A stretch of 64,000 bases of DNA from Flexivirga endophytica (GTDB lineage Bacteria; Actinomycetota; Actinomycetes; Actinomycetales; Dermatophilaceae): NCBI RefSeq assembly GCF_014640635.1, contig NZ_BMHI01000002.1, positions 124,001 to 188,000 of the forward strand, given 5' to 3'. Shown piece after piece: positions 36,752-45,772 of the stretch. Positions within the stretch are counted from its first letter, which is position 1. Every line of letters starts with the position of its first letter. Both the position numbers and the translations under genes were made by a program. Below the pieces are notes generated by a model that was given only the letters and a program-made list of their open reading frames with translations, had not been told where the DNA came from and made no database searches.

Positions 36752-37311
36752 CGGTCTCGGGTCCCGTCGTCGCCTGCGACCGTGGTGAGCGACTCGGACG
36801 CGAGGTGCCGGGCGAGGTTGTCGAGCCACGGCGTCTGCTCGCCGGGGCCGAACGGGATGGTGCCCCAGCCGGCCACCATTTCGGAGAAGTACTCGTGCTC
36901 CCAATCCGCGCCATTCGCAAAGGAACTGGTGACGACGCGAAGGATGCAACTGCCGCCCGCCGCCGACTCGATCAGGAACTCGGTCGCTATCGGGGAGATC
37001 GTCGCCAGCTCCTCATCGGTGACCTGGTGCCCGGCGGTGTCGGCCACCCACTGACGCATCTCATCGGTCATCGGCCACGGCTCGTCATACGCAAAACACT
37101 GATGCGGCGTGTAGGCGGTGACGACGCCGGTCGAGCGGAATCCGCCGTGATCGAAGGAGACTTCGCCGCCGACCTGAGGGTCCAGCTGGGTCGGCACCAT
37201 CCACGCCGAGATGCCGTCGGCGGTGGCGATGGCGTCCCACACCTGCTCCGGACTGGTGGGCAACTCTCGCCGGTGCTCGCTGCGGTGCTCGAAACGCTCG
37301 GATTCGGTCAT
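36748..37311 (-). CDS. SRPBCC/AHSA1-like protein
   Basis: 187 residues. It opens RRELPTSPEQVWDAIATADGISAWM, the typical first strand and helices of the START/AHSA1 fold, and ends with a C-terminal helix (WLDNLARHLASE). The family binds hydrophobic ligands or lipids. Both ends overlap neighbours by 4 nt (ATGA), so translation of the operon is coupled. Middle gene of the ArsR operon. Confidence 0.85.
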   Translation of the reverse strand: MTESERFEHRSEHRRELPTSPEQVWDAIATADGISAWMVPTQLDPQVGGEVSFDHGGFRSTGVVTAYTPHQCFAYDEPWPMTDEMRQWVADTAGHQVTDEELATISPIATEFLIESAAGGSCILRVVTSSFANGADWEHEYFSEMVAGWGTIPFGPGEQTPWLDNLARHLASESLTTVAGDDGTRDR

Positions 37312-37883
37312 GACTTCTCCTTGGGTTTGGGGTATGACGACACGGTGAGCCGGTGGGGCCGGCCGTCGTCGTGGTGATATCTGGCGGCCAGGTCGGCGAG
37401 TGCCGATTGCAGCTCGGCGGCGAACGCGGCGCGATCCTCGGCGGATTTGAACCCGATCACCGTGTCGACGGTCAGCGTCGGCACCCGCGTCCCGGTCGCC
37501 GCGTCGGCGGCGATCGACCCGACCTCGGACACGGCCCGGGCGTTGACGGCGACCAGGTATGCCGCCGAGAGACGATCGGCGATCTCGGCCGGGTCGGGCG
37601 CCCTGCCCTCGAGCACGTCGGGGGCGACGACGAGATGTCGTGCCGAGCGCTGCACGTAGCGCTCGGTGATGCCGCCCCAGGTGCGTTCACCGACCGGCTC
37701 GACCAGCCCGTGCGCCTCCAGCGACTTCAGGTGGTAATTCACCTTCTGACGGGTCAGCCCGACGGCCGCCGCAACTGAGGCCGCTGATCCCGGCTCGACC
37801 AGCGCCTCGAGAATCGAGGTCCGAATCGGGTCGAGCGCTGCTTCGACCGCGCCGGCGTCATTGAGTACGCGAATGTCGTCCAC
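37308..37883 (-). CDS. ArsR-type winged-helix regulator
   Basis: 191 residues. An N-terminal ArsR-like wHTH (LDPIRTSILEALVEPGSAASVAAAVGLTR and VNYHLKSLEAHGLVEPV, seen in pieces) is followed by a C-terminal ligand or dimer domain of about 100 residues. No ArsR metal-binding Cys motif is seen. ArsR regulators paired with AHSA1 genes are common in actinobacteria. It is the first gene of the operon and faces a perfect operator at 37894-37923. Confidence 0.87.
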   Translation of the reverse strand: MDDIRVLNDAGAVEAALDPIRTSILEALVEPGSAASVAAAVGLTRQKVNYHLKSLEAHGLVEPVGERTWGGITERYVQRSARHLVVAPDVLEGRAPDPAEIADRLSAAYLVAVNARAVSEVGSIAADAATGTRVPTLTVDTVIGFKSAEDRAAFAAELQSALADLAARYHHDDGRPHRLTVSSYPKPKEKS

Positions 37884-37893
37884 GGTTCGACGA

Positions 37894-37923
37894 TGCCCTT
37901 GACAGAAAAAATTGTCAAGGGCA
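37894..37923. promoter_or_regulatory. Operator of the ArsR-type regulator
   Basis: Perfect 11-bp arms TGCCCTTGACA and TGTCAAGGGCA around 8 AT-rich bases, starting 11 nt before the regulator ATG. The arm contains a TTGACA -35 box, so binding would block transcription: autoregulation. Confidence 0.8.
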
Positions 37924-38006
37924 ATCGGCTAGCGGACTAGAGTCCGCTTCCGTCATTCTGCGCGTACTGTCGAAGAGGACAGCGACCCTCGTCCACAGGA
38001 GTTCCG

Positions 38007-38423
38007 ATGAGACTGCGCAACCTGCCCACACGCCTCGCGACCGGCGCCTTCATCCTCCATTCCGGCTGGGAGAAGTGGCACGGGAACGAAGAGCAGGCCG
38101 CCGGCATACACGGGATGGCGTCGGGCGTGTATCCCGTGTTCAAGTCCATGAAGGCACCGCAGTTCCTCAAGATGCTCTCGGTCGGGGAGCTGGCGCTCGG
38201 CGCGACGCTGCTCGCGCCGGTCGTCCCGCCCAAGATCGCGGGCGCTGCGCTGACCGGGTTCTCCGGCGCGCTGCTGACCATGTACCTGCGCACCGACGGC
38301 ATGCACAAGCCCGGCAGTCCGTGGCCGACCCCGCAGGGCACCGCCGTTGCCAAGGACGTCTGGATGCTCGGCATCGGGCTGGGGCTGGTGGCCGACGGGC
38401 TGACAAGCCGCACCGCCAGCTGA
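38007..38423 (+). CDS. DoxX-like membrane protein
   Basis: 138 residues with four hydrophobic stretches (RLATGAFILHSGWEK, MLSVGELALGATLLAPVV, IAGAALTGFSGALLTMYL, KDVWMLGIGLGLVAD), a DoxX/DUF-type four-helix membrane protein. Role unknown. AGGAG precedes the ATG. Divergent from the ArsR operon. Confidence 0.7.
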   Translation: MRLRNLPTRLATGAFILHSGWEKWHGNEEQAAGIHGMASGVYPVFKSMKAPQFLKMLSVGELALGATLLAPVVPPKIAGAALTGFSGALLTMYLRTDGMHKPGSPWPTPQGTAVAKDVWMLGIGLGLVADGLTSRTAS

Positions 38424-38566
38424 GGATCCAGTTCGCCGCCATGGCCGGTCCGGTCCACGACCGGACCGGACGCTGCAGGAATGTTGTGCGCCCACTGCGT
38501 GCTGCACGAAGTAGCCCTCGCGGCGAGCTTCGCCGTGCTGCCCACGACTGATGAGGAGCGACATAC

Positions 38567-39121
38567 ATGACCGCGCAAGGCAAGAAGGCACTCGTCCTGG
38601 TGACCGACTTCGGTGTCGAGGAGCCGGAACTGCTACGACCCGTCGACGACCTGAAGAAGGCCGGCATCGACGTGACCGTGGCCTCCGACAGCGGTGACAC
38701 CATCCAGACGGTCACCGGTGACAAGGACTGGGCATCCACCGTCGAACCAGACACCTCGCTCGACGCCGTGTCCGCAGACGATTTCGACATCCTCGTCCTG
38801 CCTGGCGGCACGGTGAACGCCGACACTCTGCGTGGCAACGCGAAGGCGCAAGCGCTGTTGCAGGCCATGAGCCGCGCCGGGAAACCGATCGCCGCCGTCT
38901 GTCACGCTCCGTGGGCGTTCATCGACGCCGGTCTCGCCGAGGGCAAGACGCTGACGTCATACACGAGCGTCAAGATCGACCTGGAGAACGCCGGCGCGAC
39001 CTGGGTGGACGAGCAGGTCAAGCGGTGCCCGGCCAACGGCTGGGTCGCGATCACCTCGCGCAACCCTGGCGATCTGGACGCGTTCGACCAGGCGATCGTC
39101 GACGAGCTGGCGCACGGCTGA
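38567..39121 (+). CDS. DJ-1/PfpI-family protein
   Basis: 184 residues, single type 1 glutamine-amidotransferase-like domain. The nucleophile elbow IAAVCHAPW contains the reactive Cys; ALVLVTDFGVEEPEL supplies the first strand and acid. PfpI/YhbO-type proteins act as glyoxalase/deglycase or chaperones under stress; exact activity unknown. GAGGAG lies 12 nt upstream of the ATG. Confidence 0.9.
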   Translation: MTAQGKKALVLVTDFGVEEPELLRPVDDLKKAGIDVTVASDSGDTIQTVTGDKDWASTVEPDTSLDAVSADDFDILVLPGGTVNADTLRGNAKAQALLQAMSRAGKPIAAVCHAPWAFIDAGLAEGKTLTSYTSVKIDLENAGATWVDEQVKRCPANGWVAITSRNPGDLDAFDQAIVDELAHG

Positions 39122-39149
39122 CCGGGTCGACCCGTGTTCGGACTCGGCC

Positions 39150-39719
39150 TCAGGACCGGTCGTCCGCCAGCTTCTTCGCGCGCGACCGCGGGACTCCCAG
39201 CATGAGAAGGCTGGTGACGGTGGCCGCCCGAACGCCGAGTGCGTCTGTCGCGAAGTCGCTGTCCGCGATGGAGAAGACGGCGGCATACGCGAGCTGGCTG
39301 AGGATGCCGGCCGGCAGGTGCTGTCCGAACGCCCGGCTGTCCTGCCCACGCTGCACGAGGTCGGCAAGGACGAGGTCGACCGGTCCGAGCAGGGCGTGGA
39401 TCTCGTCGCCATACTCCCCGCGCCGAAGGGCCAGCAGCGCTTGGTAGCGATGCGCCACCGGCCACAGGCGGGCGATGAAATCGGCCCACACCGCGTCGGC
39501 CGCTCGATCGGAGGAGTCGACCTCCGCGAGCACCGCGGAGATCTCGGCCACCGCTCGCCTCGTCAGGCTGCGCACGAGGTCGGCGCGGGTGGGGAAGTGG
39601 CCGTAAACGGTACGGCGAACCACGCCGGCCGCCGATGCGATGTCGGCCATGCTCGCGTCCGGGCTCCGCCCCAGCACCTCGAGCGCGACATCCAGGATGC
39701 GGTCCCTGGTGGCGCGCAT
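39150..39719 (-). CDS. TetR-family regulator
   Basis: 189 residues. An N-terminal TetR HTH (ATRDRILDVALEVLG, SMADIASAAGVVRRTVYGHFPTRADLV) is followed by a ligand-binding domain. GTG at 39749, in frame, is an alternative start; neither has a good ribosome-binding site. It is divergent from the epoxide hydrolase gene and likely represses it through the two repeats between them. Confidence 0.88.
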   Translation of the reverse strand: MRATRDRILDVALEVLGRSPDASMADIASAAGVVRRTVYGHFPTRADLVRSLTRRAVAEISAVLAEVDSSDRAADAVWADFIARLWPVAHRYQALLALRRGEYGDEIHALLGPVDLVLADLVQRGQDSRAFGQHLPAGILSQLAYAAVFSIADSDFATDALGVRAATVTSLLMLGVPRSRAKKLADDRS

Positions 39720-39759
39720 GGCGAGTGCGCGGGCGGATTCGGTCTGCACCCGCTGATGA

Positions 39760-39804
39760 TTGCACAACGGTGCGCAACGGAATAGATTGCACAATGGTGT
39801 GCAT
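39760..39804. promoter_or_regulatory. Paired TetR operator
   Basis: Two copies of TTGCACAAYGGTGYGCAW (39760-39777 and 39787-39804), each a near-palindrome, 27 nt apart start to start. They lie between the TetR and epoxide hydrolase genes; a third half-site-like ATTGCACA follows at 39803. Confidence 0.7.
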
Positions 39805-39865
39805 TGCACATGACAGTGCAACGAAATCGCTGCACGGCGAGCCAGCAGTTCAGGAGAACAAGGCC

Positions 39866-41026
39866 ATGACCGCAGCACCGTCCGCAGCACCACTCGTCCG
39901 TCCGTTCACCGTCGCGATCCCGGACTCGGAGCTCGACGACCTGAAGCAACGATTGGCCAGGACCCGTTGGCCGGATCGGGAGACCGTTCCCGACTGGTCC
40001 CAAGGCGTCCGCCTCGAGAACGCCAAGTCGCTGATCAACCACTGGGAGCACGAATATGACTGGCGTCGCTTCGAATCCGAGCTCAATCGACTCCCGCAGT
40101 TCCTGACCGAGATCGATGGACTCGACATCCACTTCATCCACGTCAAGTCCAAGAATCCGAACGCGATGCCGCTCATCCTCACCCACGGATGGCCAGGATC
40201 GATCGTCGAATTCCTGAAGCTGATCGGCCCACTCACCGACCCGGTGGCGTATGGCGGGAGCGTCGAGGACTCGTTCGACGTCGTCATTCCGTCGCTGCCC
40301 GGATTCGGCTTCTCCGAGAAGCCGACCGAGAGCGGGTGGACCGTTGCACGCATCGCGGCCGCCTGGGCGGAGCTGATGAAGCGGCTCGGCTATCAGAAGT
40401 GGGTCGCGCACGGCGGTGACTGGGGGTCGGTCGTGACGACCGCCCTCGGCGTCATGCAGCCGGAAGGCCTGCTCGGCATACATCTGAACAGCCAGTACGC
40501 GTTCCCCGCACAACTACCCGACACCCTGTCGCCGGAGGAGCGCGATGCCGTCGACACGCTCGATCTCTACACCGGCGCGCTCGGCGGATCGAACCATCTG
40601 CAGGCCACCAAGCCGGAGACCGTCGGAGTCGCCCTGGCGGACTCCCCGGCCGGGCAGGCGGCGTGGATCTACGAGAAGTTCCAATCCAAGACCGACAACG
40701 ACGGACTGGCCGAGGACGCCCTCGACACCGACGACATGCTCGACGCGATCTCGCTCTACTGGTTCACCAACAGTGCGGCGTCATCCGCCCGCATCTACTG
40801 GGAGAACTACACCGGCTCCCTCGCCGGCCCGAAGCTCACGCTGCCGGTCGCGGTCACCGTGTTCCCGCGCGACATCCCCCGCCTGCCGCGCAGTTGGATC
40901 GAAGCTGCCTACAGCAACCTGATCCACTACGGCGAGGCCGACGAGGGAGGTCACTTCGCCGCCCTCGAGCAGCCCGCCATCCTGGTCGACGAACTCCGCG
41001 CCGGCCTCAGAAGCCTGCGCTCCTGA
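39866..41026 (+). CDS. Epoxide hydrolase
   Basis: 386 residues. An N-terminal EHN domain (about 10-115, IPDSELDDLKQRLARTRWP) is typical of microsomal-type epoxide hydrolases. The alpha/beta-hydrolase core has the oxyanion motif HGWPGS (107-112), nucleophile Asp185 in GGDWG and the C-terminal His in EGGHFAALEQP. It opens epoxides to diols, probably in detoxification. ATG with AGGAG upstream. Controlled by the divergent TetR. Confidence 0.92.
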   Translation: MTAAPSAAPLVRPFTVAIPDSELDDLKQRLARTRWPDRETVPDWSQGVRLENAKSLINHWEHEYDWRRFESELNRLPQFLTEIDGLDIHFIHVKSKNPNAMPLILTHGWPGSIVEFLKLIGPLTDPVAYGGSVEDSFDVVIPSLPGFGFSEKPTESGWTVARIAAAWAELMKRLGYQKWVAHGGDWGSVVTTALGVMQPEGLLGIHLNSQYAFPAQLPDTLSPEERDAVDTLDLYTGALGGSNHLQATKPETVGVALADSPAGQAAWIYEKFQSKTDNDGLAEDALDTDDMLDAISLYWFTNSAASSARIYWENYTGSLAGPKLTLPVAVTVFPRDIPRLPRSWIEAAYSNLIHYGEADEGGHFAALEQPAILVDELRAGLRSLRS

Positions 41027-41039
41027 CCGCGCCATCGAC

Positions 41040-42212
41040 TCAGCCCGACAGCATCCCGCTCACCAGCGCCTGCCAGGTCATCGGGCCGCAGATGCCGTCC
41101 ACCGACATGGTCGGGACCTCGAGGTGCACGGCCTGTTGGAAGCCGCGCACCGCGCTCGCCGTCTTCGGGCCGTACTGGCCGTCGACCGCGAGGTAGGTCG
41201 CCGGGTTGCCGGACAGGTTGCGGAAGTTGATCTCCACCTGAACGCCCTTGACCGCCTCGCCGTGGCTGCCCGACCGGCAGGTGATGATCACGTGCGACCA
41301 GGTGACTGGTCCCACGATGCCGTCGACCGTGAGCCCGGCGCCGTGCTGGTAGCTCCGGACGGCAGCCTCGGTCAGTGCGCCGAAGCTGCCGTCCGGCGTG
41401 AGGTGGGCGCCGTGCGCGTTGAGCAGGTGCTGCAGCGTCGGCACCGGATGGCCGTTCGCGCCCTTGCGTAACACCGGCCAGGGTTGCAGATGGCCGACGA
41501 TCACCGTCGTGGGCTGGCGCACCCAGGCCTCCGACGTGATGTTGACCATCGACGGCTGGTCGATGATGCCGATCGTGTTCCAGGTGAACAACGCATAACC
41601 CGGCGCGCTGCCGTTGACCCCACCGGGCACCGACACGTGCAGCTGGGAGGCCAGCCAGCCGATGGAGCCGTAGCCGCACAGCGACACGCAGTGGTCCTCG
41701 TTCGGATCGGGGTGGAAACCGGTGGCGAACCACCCGCTCGTGCCGCCCGTGCTGAGCCAGGCGTCGTCCAGCTGATCTGCCGCGACGCCGAGTTTCACCG
41801 GACCCTGGGCTATGGCGCCGTGCAGCGCGGCCGGGTTGGTCCAGTCGACGGTCACGTGGACGCCGTCGTCATACACGCTGCCGTTCTGACGGAAGCCGTC
41901 GTGCTGCATCCAGCCGAGGACATCGGGCAGGTACGCGCCCTCCAGAACCCCGTGCCCGGTGGCCCAGCCGATCACCTCGCTGTCGGTGATGAAGATCTCC
42001 GGGCTGTGGCACGCCTTCGCGAACGCCTCCTCCGCGGTGACGCAGTCACCGTGAATGTCGTTGCCCCACATGGAGATTTGCGCAGGCACCGTCAGGAACT
42101 GCTGCGGCGCCGAGACCGGCGCTGCGAACGCGCGAGCCGCGGCGAGCACGTGCCGTGGACTGGGTATGGCGCCGCGCATCCGCGCGGGTGTGGCGGTCGT
42201 CTGATCGGACAT
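41040..42212 (-). CDS. Papain-like cysteine-peptidase domain with two PG-binding repeats
   Basis: 390 residues. The N-terminal 230 residues have a papain-like order of catalytic residues: Cys57 (HGDCVTAEEA), His174 (NEDHCVSLCGY) and Asn212 (FTWNTIG). Two PG_binding_1 repeats follow (about 255-310 and 325-385; LTVDGIVGPVTW and MSVDGICGPMTW). It could hydrolyse peptides at the wall, but no signal peptide is visible, so export would need another route. Other members of this combination are unannotated. ATG at 42212 has AAGGGGA upstream; the open frame above is not used. Confidence 0.7.
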   Translation of the reverse strand: MSDQTTATPARMRGAIPSPRHVLAAARAFAAPVSAPQQFLTVPAQISMWGNDIHGDCVTAEEAFAKACHSPEIFITDSEVIGWATGHGVLEGAYLPDVLGWMQHDGFRQNGSVYDDGVHVTVDWTNPAALHGAIAQGPVKLGVAADQLDDAWLSTGGTSGWFATGFHPDPNEDHCVSLCGYGSIGWLASQLHVSVPGGVNGSAPGYALFTWNTIGIIDQPSMVNITSEAWVRQPTTVIVGHLQPWPVLRKGANGHPVPTLQHLLNAHGAHLTPDGSFGALTEAAVRSYQHGAGLTVDGIVGPVTWSHVIITCRSGSHGEAVKGVQVEINFRNLSGNPATYLAVDGQYGPKTASAVRGFQQAVHLEVPTMSVDGICGPMTWQALVSGMLSG

Positions 42213-42367
42213 GCTGGTCCCCTTCGTGTGCCGGCGCGCGGAGTGCTCCGCCCCGGCCACGTCGGCCGGATCGCTCGACACTGCGTCGAACGAGCACTTA
42301 GGAGGAGGCGGTGCCCGGCCCGTTTGATACACGTATGGCGTCGCCCGGGAAGCCGGCGCCATACTCC

Positions 42368-43696
42368 TTACGCCGCACCGCAGGTGCACCGGACCGGACG
42401 GCGCGACTCGAGCTCACCGTCCTCGATGAGGGCATGAACGACACCGCTGTGTCCGAAGGACAGCGTCGGGTGCCGGCCGGTCGCGTGCAGCATGGCCGCC
42501 ATCGCGGTTTGTGCGGAGACGTCGATCACGTGCCCGATCCGGAACAACGAGGTCGTCTCGGCCACGACCGGATCCTCGCCCGCGCGCAACACGAGGCGGA
42601 CCTCAGGAGTGACCGCCAGTGCGGTGATCGCAATGGCGATGTTGTCCAGTTCGTCCGAACCAAGCGCGGCCAGGGCCCTGGCGTGCTCGACCCGGACCCG
42701 GGCGAGAGTGGCCCGATCTTCGGCGTGGCCGACGAGGACGGGCACTCCGGCGTTGCGCGCCAGCCGTAGGTTCTCCGCGTCCGGGTCACGTTCGATGGCG
42801 ACCACCGGCACCCCGAGTCGCTGCAGCGACAGACACGCCCGCAGGCCCACCTGCCCCAACCCGGCGACCACGACGTGGTTGCGTCGAGGGATGGCGAGCT
42901 TGCCGAACACGCCCACCGAGCGAGCGGACATCAGCCAATCGACGAGTCCGGCGACGAAGGTTCCGGTCAGGACGAGGGTGACCAGCATGAAGATCGAGCT
43001 GACGACGAGGTACCAGGAGTCACCGGAACCGGTATGAGCATCGGCCGGACCGACCCCGGCGATCGTGCGCGCCGACTCGTACAACGAGGACACGACGGGC
43101 TCGTGCAACACCAGGGTCGTGAGGATCCAGTCGGTCACCAGGATCAGCCCCAGCCCGATCAGACCGGTCAACATCAGGGCCGGCGATCCGCCATACCAGC
43201 GCGGAATGAGTTGCTCGGCCGTCCCGCGCCACCGGCGATGGGTCGGCTGCCAGGGCGCCTCCGTCAGGTCCCCGGAAGGTGCAACCTGACGCACCAGTCG
43301 TGGGCCGGTGGCGGTTTCGCGCAACGCTACCGCGTCATCGTCGAGCAGTGCTCCGACGATGGCGGGCACCGCGATGTCGGCTGGTGAGGTCGCCACGCAG
43401 TTCGGCACCACGCGCACCAGTTGCCGGGCGACCGTGGCGTCGAAGATGGTCGTGACGATCCGCACCCCCGGCTGGGTGTGCTCTGCCAGCAGCGCATAGC
43501 GCAAGGCCTGCACGTCGGAGTGCACGATGATGACGACCGCGTCGGCCGGCCCCTCGAGCGTCGCGACCACTTCGCGGCCCTGTGGTGCGAGCAGGTGGCT
43601 CACCTCGGCGCCCGTTTCCCGCAGCAGCGTGCAGAGGAGACGGGTGGCCTCGAGTTCACCGATGACCAATACGCGACCGGCCGATTGCGCGGGCAT
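42368..43696 (-). CDS. RCK (TrkA-N) protein with two-helix ion-channel-like core
   Basis: 442 residues. Order: a first RCK_N-like Rossmann domain (about 7-120), two membrane helices (about 175-197 and 232-262) with a pore-like loop between them, and a second RCK_N domain (NHVVVAGLGQVGL, VAIERD near 275-305) with C-terminal tail. This matches nucleotide-gated K+ channel family members. The expected filter TVGYG is not present; the loop reads RTIAGVGPAD, which keeps only T-I-x-x-V-G. Channel function is therefore unsure. The tail is Cys-containing (RCTCGAA). Confidence 0.75.
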   Translation of the reverse strand: MPAQSAGRVLVIGELEATRLLCTLLRETGAEVSHLLAPQGREVVATLEGPADAVVIIVHSDVQALRYALLAEHTQPGVRIVTTIFDATVARQLVRVVPNCVATSPADIAVPAIVGALLDDDAVALRETATGPRLVRQVAPSGDLTEAPWQPTHRRWRGTAEQLIPRWYGGSPALMLTGLIGLGLILVTDWILTTLVLHEPVVSSLYESARTIAGVGPADAHTGSGDSWYLVVSSIFMLVTLVLTGTFVAGLVDWLMSARSVGVFGKLAIPRRNHVVVAGLGQVGLRACLSLQRLGVPVVAIERDPDAENLRLARNAGVPVLVGHAEDRATLARVRVEHARALAALGSDELDNIAIAITALAVTPEVRLVLRAGEDPVVAETTSLFRIGHVIDVSAQTAMAAMLHATGRHPTLSFGHSGVVHALIEDGELESRRPVRCTCGAA

Positions 43697-43877
43697 GCTG
43701 AAAGGTTAGAGGGATGGGGGCGACATACAGAGCTCCGTGCGGGATCGAACGTCTCGACGCGATCGACTTCGTCCCTGGCTGCGCGGTGACATCGCGTATC
43801 AAAACTGGCCGGCGGCGCTCCTTACGTCATACGTGCTCGCCCGGCGGAGGGCGGGCTCTCGACCCAGGAGGACCACG

Positions 43878-44384
43878 ATGTCCATTGCCGAACACGCCGA
43901 ACCCCAGCTCGCCGAGCGGCCCACCATGCTGCCGCCGAACCCGCTACCGGAGGTCGACTTCGATGTCGTCATCACGGTGAGTGATGGCGACCAGGGGCCA
44001 CAGGGATACTCGGCGTTCGCGCAGAACTACTGCGACCTGGGCTGGTGGGCGACCATGAACCAGTCGAAGGTTTCACCTGTCAGCTTCACCGCGCGCAAGG
44101 TGATCGGTAGAGCGAGTTCGGCTGTCCCGCTGACCCTGGCCGGCACGGCGGCGCTCTACAACCCGGTCACCCAGGCCTGGTCATCCGTCGTGACCGTCCC
44201 CACGACGTACCACCCGACCGGCAAAGTGACGTTCGACCCACGGTCACTGGTCACGGCGCAGTATCCGTGGATCGGCTCGCTCGGTCTCCTCGCGTGGGCC
44301 TCAGCGTCATACGGCGTCGGCCTGAACCGCGTGTTCGCCCGCACGGTGGTTCACGCCGACGGATACATCGGGTACATCAACTGA
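43878..44384 (+). CDS. Hypothetical protein
   Basis: 168 residues. AGGAGG lies 6 nt before the ATG. No signal peptide or long membrane helix; the middle has many aromatic residues (SAFAQNYCDLGWWATMNQ, SLGLLAWASASYGVGLN) and beta-rich, Thr/Ser-rich stretches (VPLTLAGTAALYNPVT). I do not recognise the family. Monocistronic, in the core-like part of the window. Confidence 0.65.
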   Translation: MSIAEHAEPQLAERPTMLPPNPLPEVDFDVVITVSDGDQGPQGYSAFAQNYCDLGWWATMNQSKVSPVSFTARKVIGRASSAVPLTLAGTAALYNPVTQAWSSVVTVPTTYHPTGKVTFDPRSLVTAQYPWIGSLGLLAWASASYGVGLNRVFARTVVHADGYIGYIN

Positions 44385-44465
44385 CCCGTCGGGAGACTTC
44401 GCCCGAGGCCACTTGCCCTGCTTTGGTTCTTTGTCGGCATGCCCGTCGAGAGGACTCTTGGCTGC

Positions 44466-45662
44466 ATGTCTCATGTCGAATCCACAGCCCCCACCACACT
44501 CGATGCGGACGAAGCCGCCGAGCTCGTCGAGCTCACGCGGGCTCTCATCCGGATCGACACCATCAACCCGCCCGGCAACGAGCGTGCGGCTGCAGAGTTG
44601 CTGCTGGAGCGCGCCCGGGCATGGGGCCTGCAGGCAGACCTCGTGCCGCTGTCGGACAACCGCGCCAACCTCGACATCCGGTTGCCGGGCGACGGCAGCG
44701 AGCCGGCCCTCATGTACTGCGGGCACCTGGACACGGTGCCGCTCGGTGAGGAGTCATGGACCCACGGCCCACACGAGGCCCACCTCGATCCCGATGGTGT
44801 CCTCTGGGGTCGGGGAGCGGTCGACATGAAGGGCGGCGTCGCCGCGATGCTGTATGGCGTGGCGCTGCTCGCTCGACGGTCCGTCCGGCCGCCCGGAGAT
44901 GTCCGGCTTCTGGCGACGATCGGCGAGGAGGTCGACTGCGCCGGCGCACGGGCTGCACTCGAACAGGGCGCGATGGACGAGGTCGGCCAACTCGTGATCG
45001 CCGAACCCACCGGCATGGAACTCGTGGCGGCTCACAAGGGCGCGCTGTTCCTCGAGCTGACGGCGCATGGACGCGCTGCGCACGCGGCGATGCCCGAGCA
45101 GGGCAGCAACGCGATCAGCCACCTGATCCGCTTGCTGGAGCGTGTCGAACAGTTCGACTTCGGTGTCGACGAGCACCCGCTGCTCGGCCGTCCGACCGTC
45201 AGCATCGGCACCATCACAGGGGGATCGGTCGTCAACATCGTCCCCGACCACTGCGTCGCCCAGGTCGACGTGCGCACGACGCCCGACGTCGACCACGCGA
45301 AGCTCGTGCAGCGCCTCGAAAAGCTCGTCGGCGCCCACCGCGGTGACGGGGTCGAGCTCGAGTTGCGTGTCACCGGTGACTACCCGGCGGTCGGCACTTC
45401 ACCGGACCACCCGCTCGTCACGGCTGCAGATCGCGCGCTCAGCTCGGTGAGTGACGAACCGGCTTCCCGGACGACGGTGAGCTATTTCTCCGATGGATCG
45501 ATCCTTCAACCGCCCACCGGCGTCCCCACCCTGCTGTGCGGGCCGGGCGATCCGAATCTCGCCCACCAGACCAACGAGCGTGTCCAGGTGTCCGAGCTCG
45601 TGCGGGCGGCGCGCTTCTTCGCCGAACTCCCAGGACACGTCTTCGGGCGCTCGCGCGGCTGA
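44466..45662 (+). CDS. M20-family metallopeptidase/deacylase (ArgE/DapE-like)
   Basis: 398 residues. Metal ligands His87 and Asp89 (CGHLDTVP), Asp120 (GAVDMKGG), and Glu154/155 (TIGEEVD) are in place; the dimerisation domain lies at about 190-300 (HKGALFLELTAHGRAAHAAMPEQG). It removes an acyl group or cleaves a small peptide or carbamoyl amino acid. The start is ATG 44466 (ATG 44439 in frame is possible). It lies upstream of a divergent GntR-permease-flavin reductase cluster. Confidence 0.9.
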   Translation: MSHVESTAPTTLDADEAAELVELTRALIRIDTINPPGNERAAAELLLERARAWGLQADLVPLSDNRANLDIRLPGDGSEPALMYCGHLDTVPLGEESWTHGPHEAHLDPDGVLWGRGAVDMKGGVAAMLYGVALLARRSVRPPGDVRLLATIGEEVDCAGARAALEQGAMDEVGQLVIAEPTGMELVAAHKGALFLELTAHGRAAHAAMPEQGSNAISHLIRLLERVEQFDFGVDEHPLLGRPTVSIGTITGGSVVNIVPDHCVAQVDVRTTPDVDHAKLVQRLEKLVGAHRGDGVELELRVTGDYPAVGTSPDHPLVTAADRALSSVSDEPASRTTVSYFSDGSILQPPTGVPTLLCGPGDPNLAHQTNERVQVSELVRAARFFAELPGHVFGRSRG

Positions 45663-45772
45663 CGGTCGGCCGGTGACCGTGGTCGGTCAGGACGCCGTTG
45701 AGCTCGGCCGTTGCACGCGCACGTGATCCCGAGAGGTCACTTGCCGTCGGGAGGTGGAGGTCGATCAGCTCG

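Noticed and set aside
41484-42437. Plus-strand open frame opposite the papain-like gene
   Set aside because: Arg/Gly/Val-rich composition typical of an antisense shadow; the minus-strand gene has catalytic motifs.
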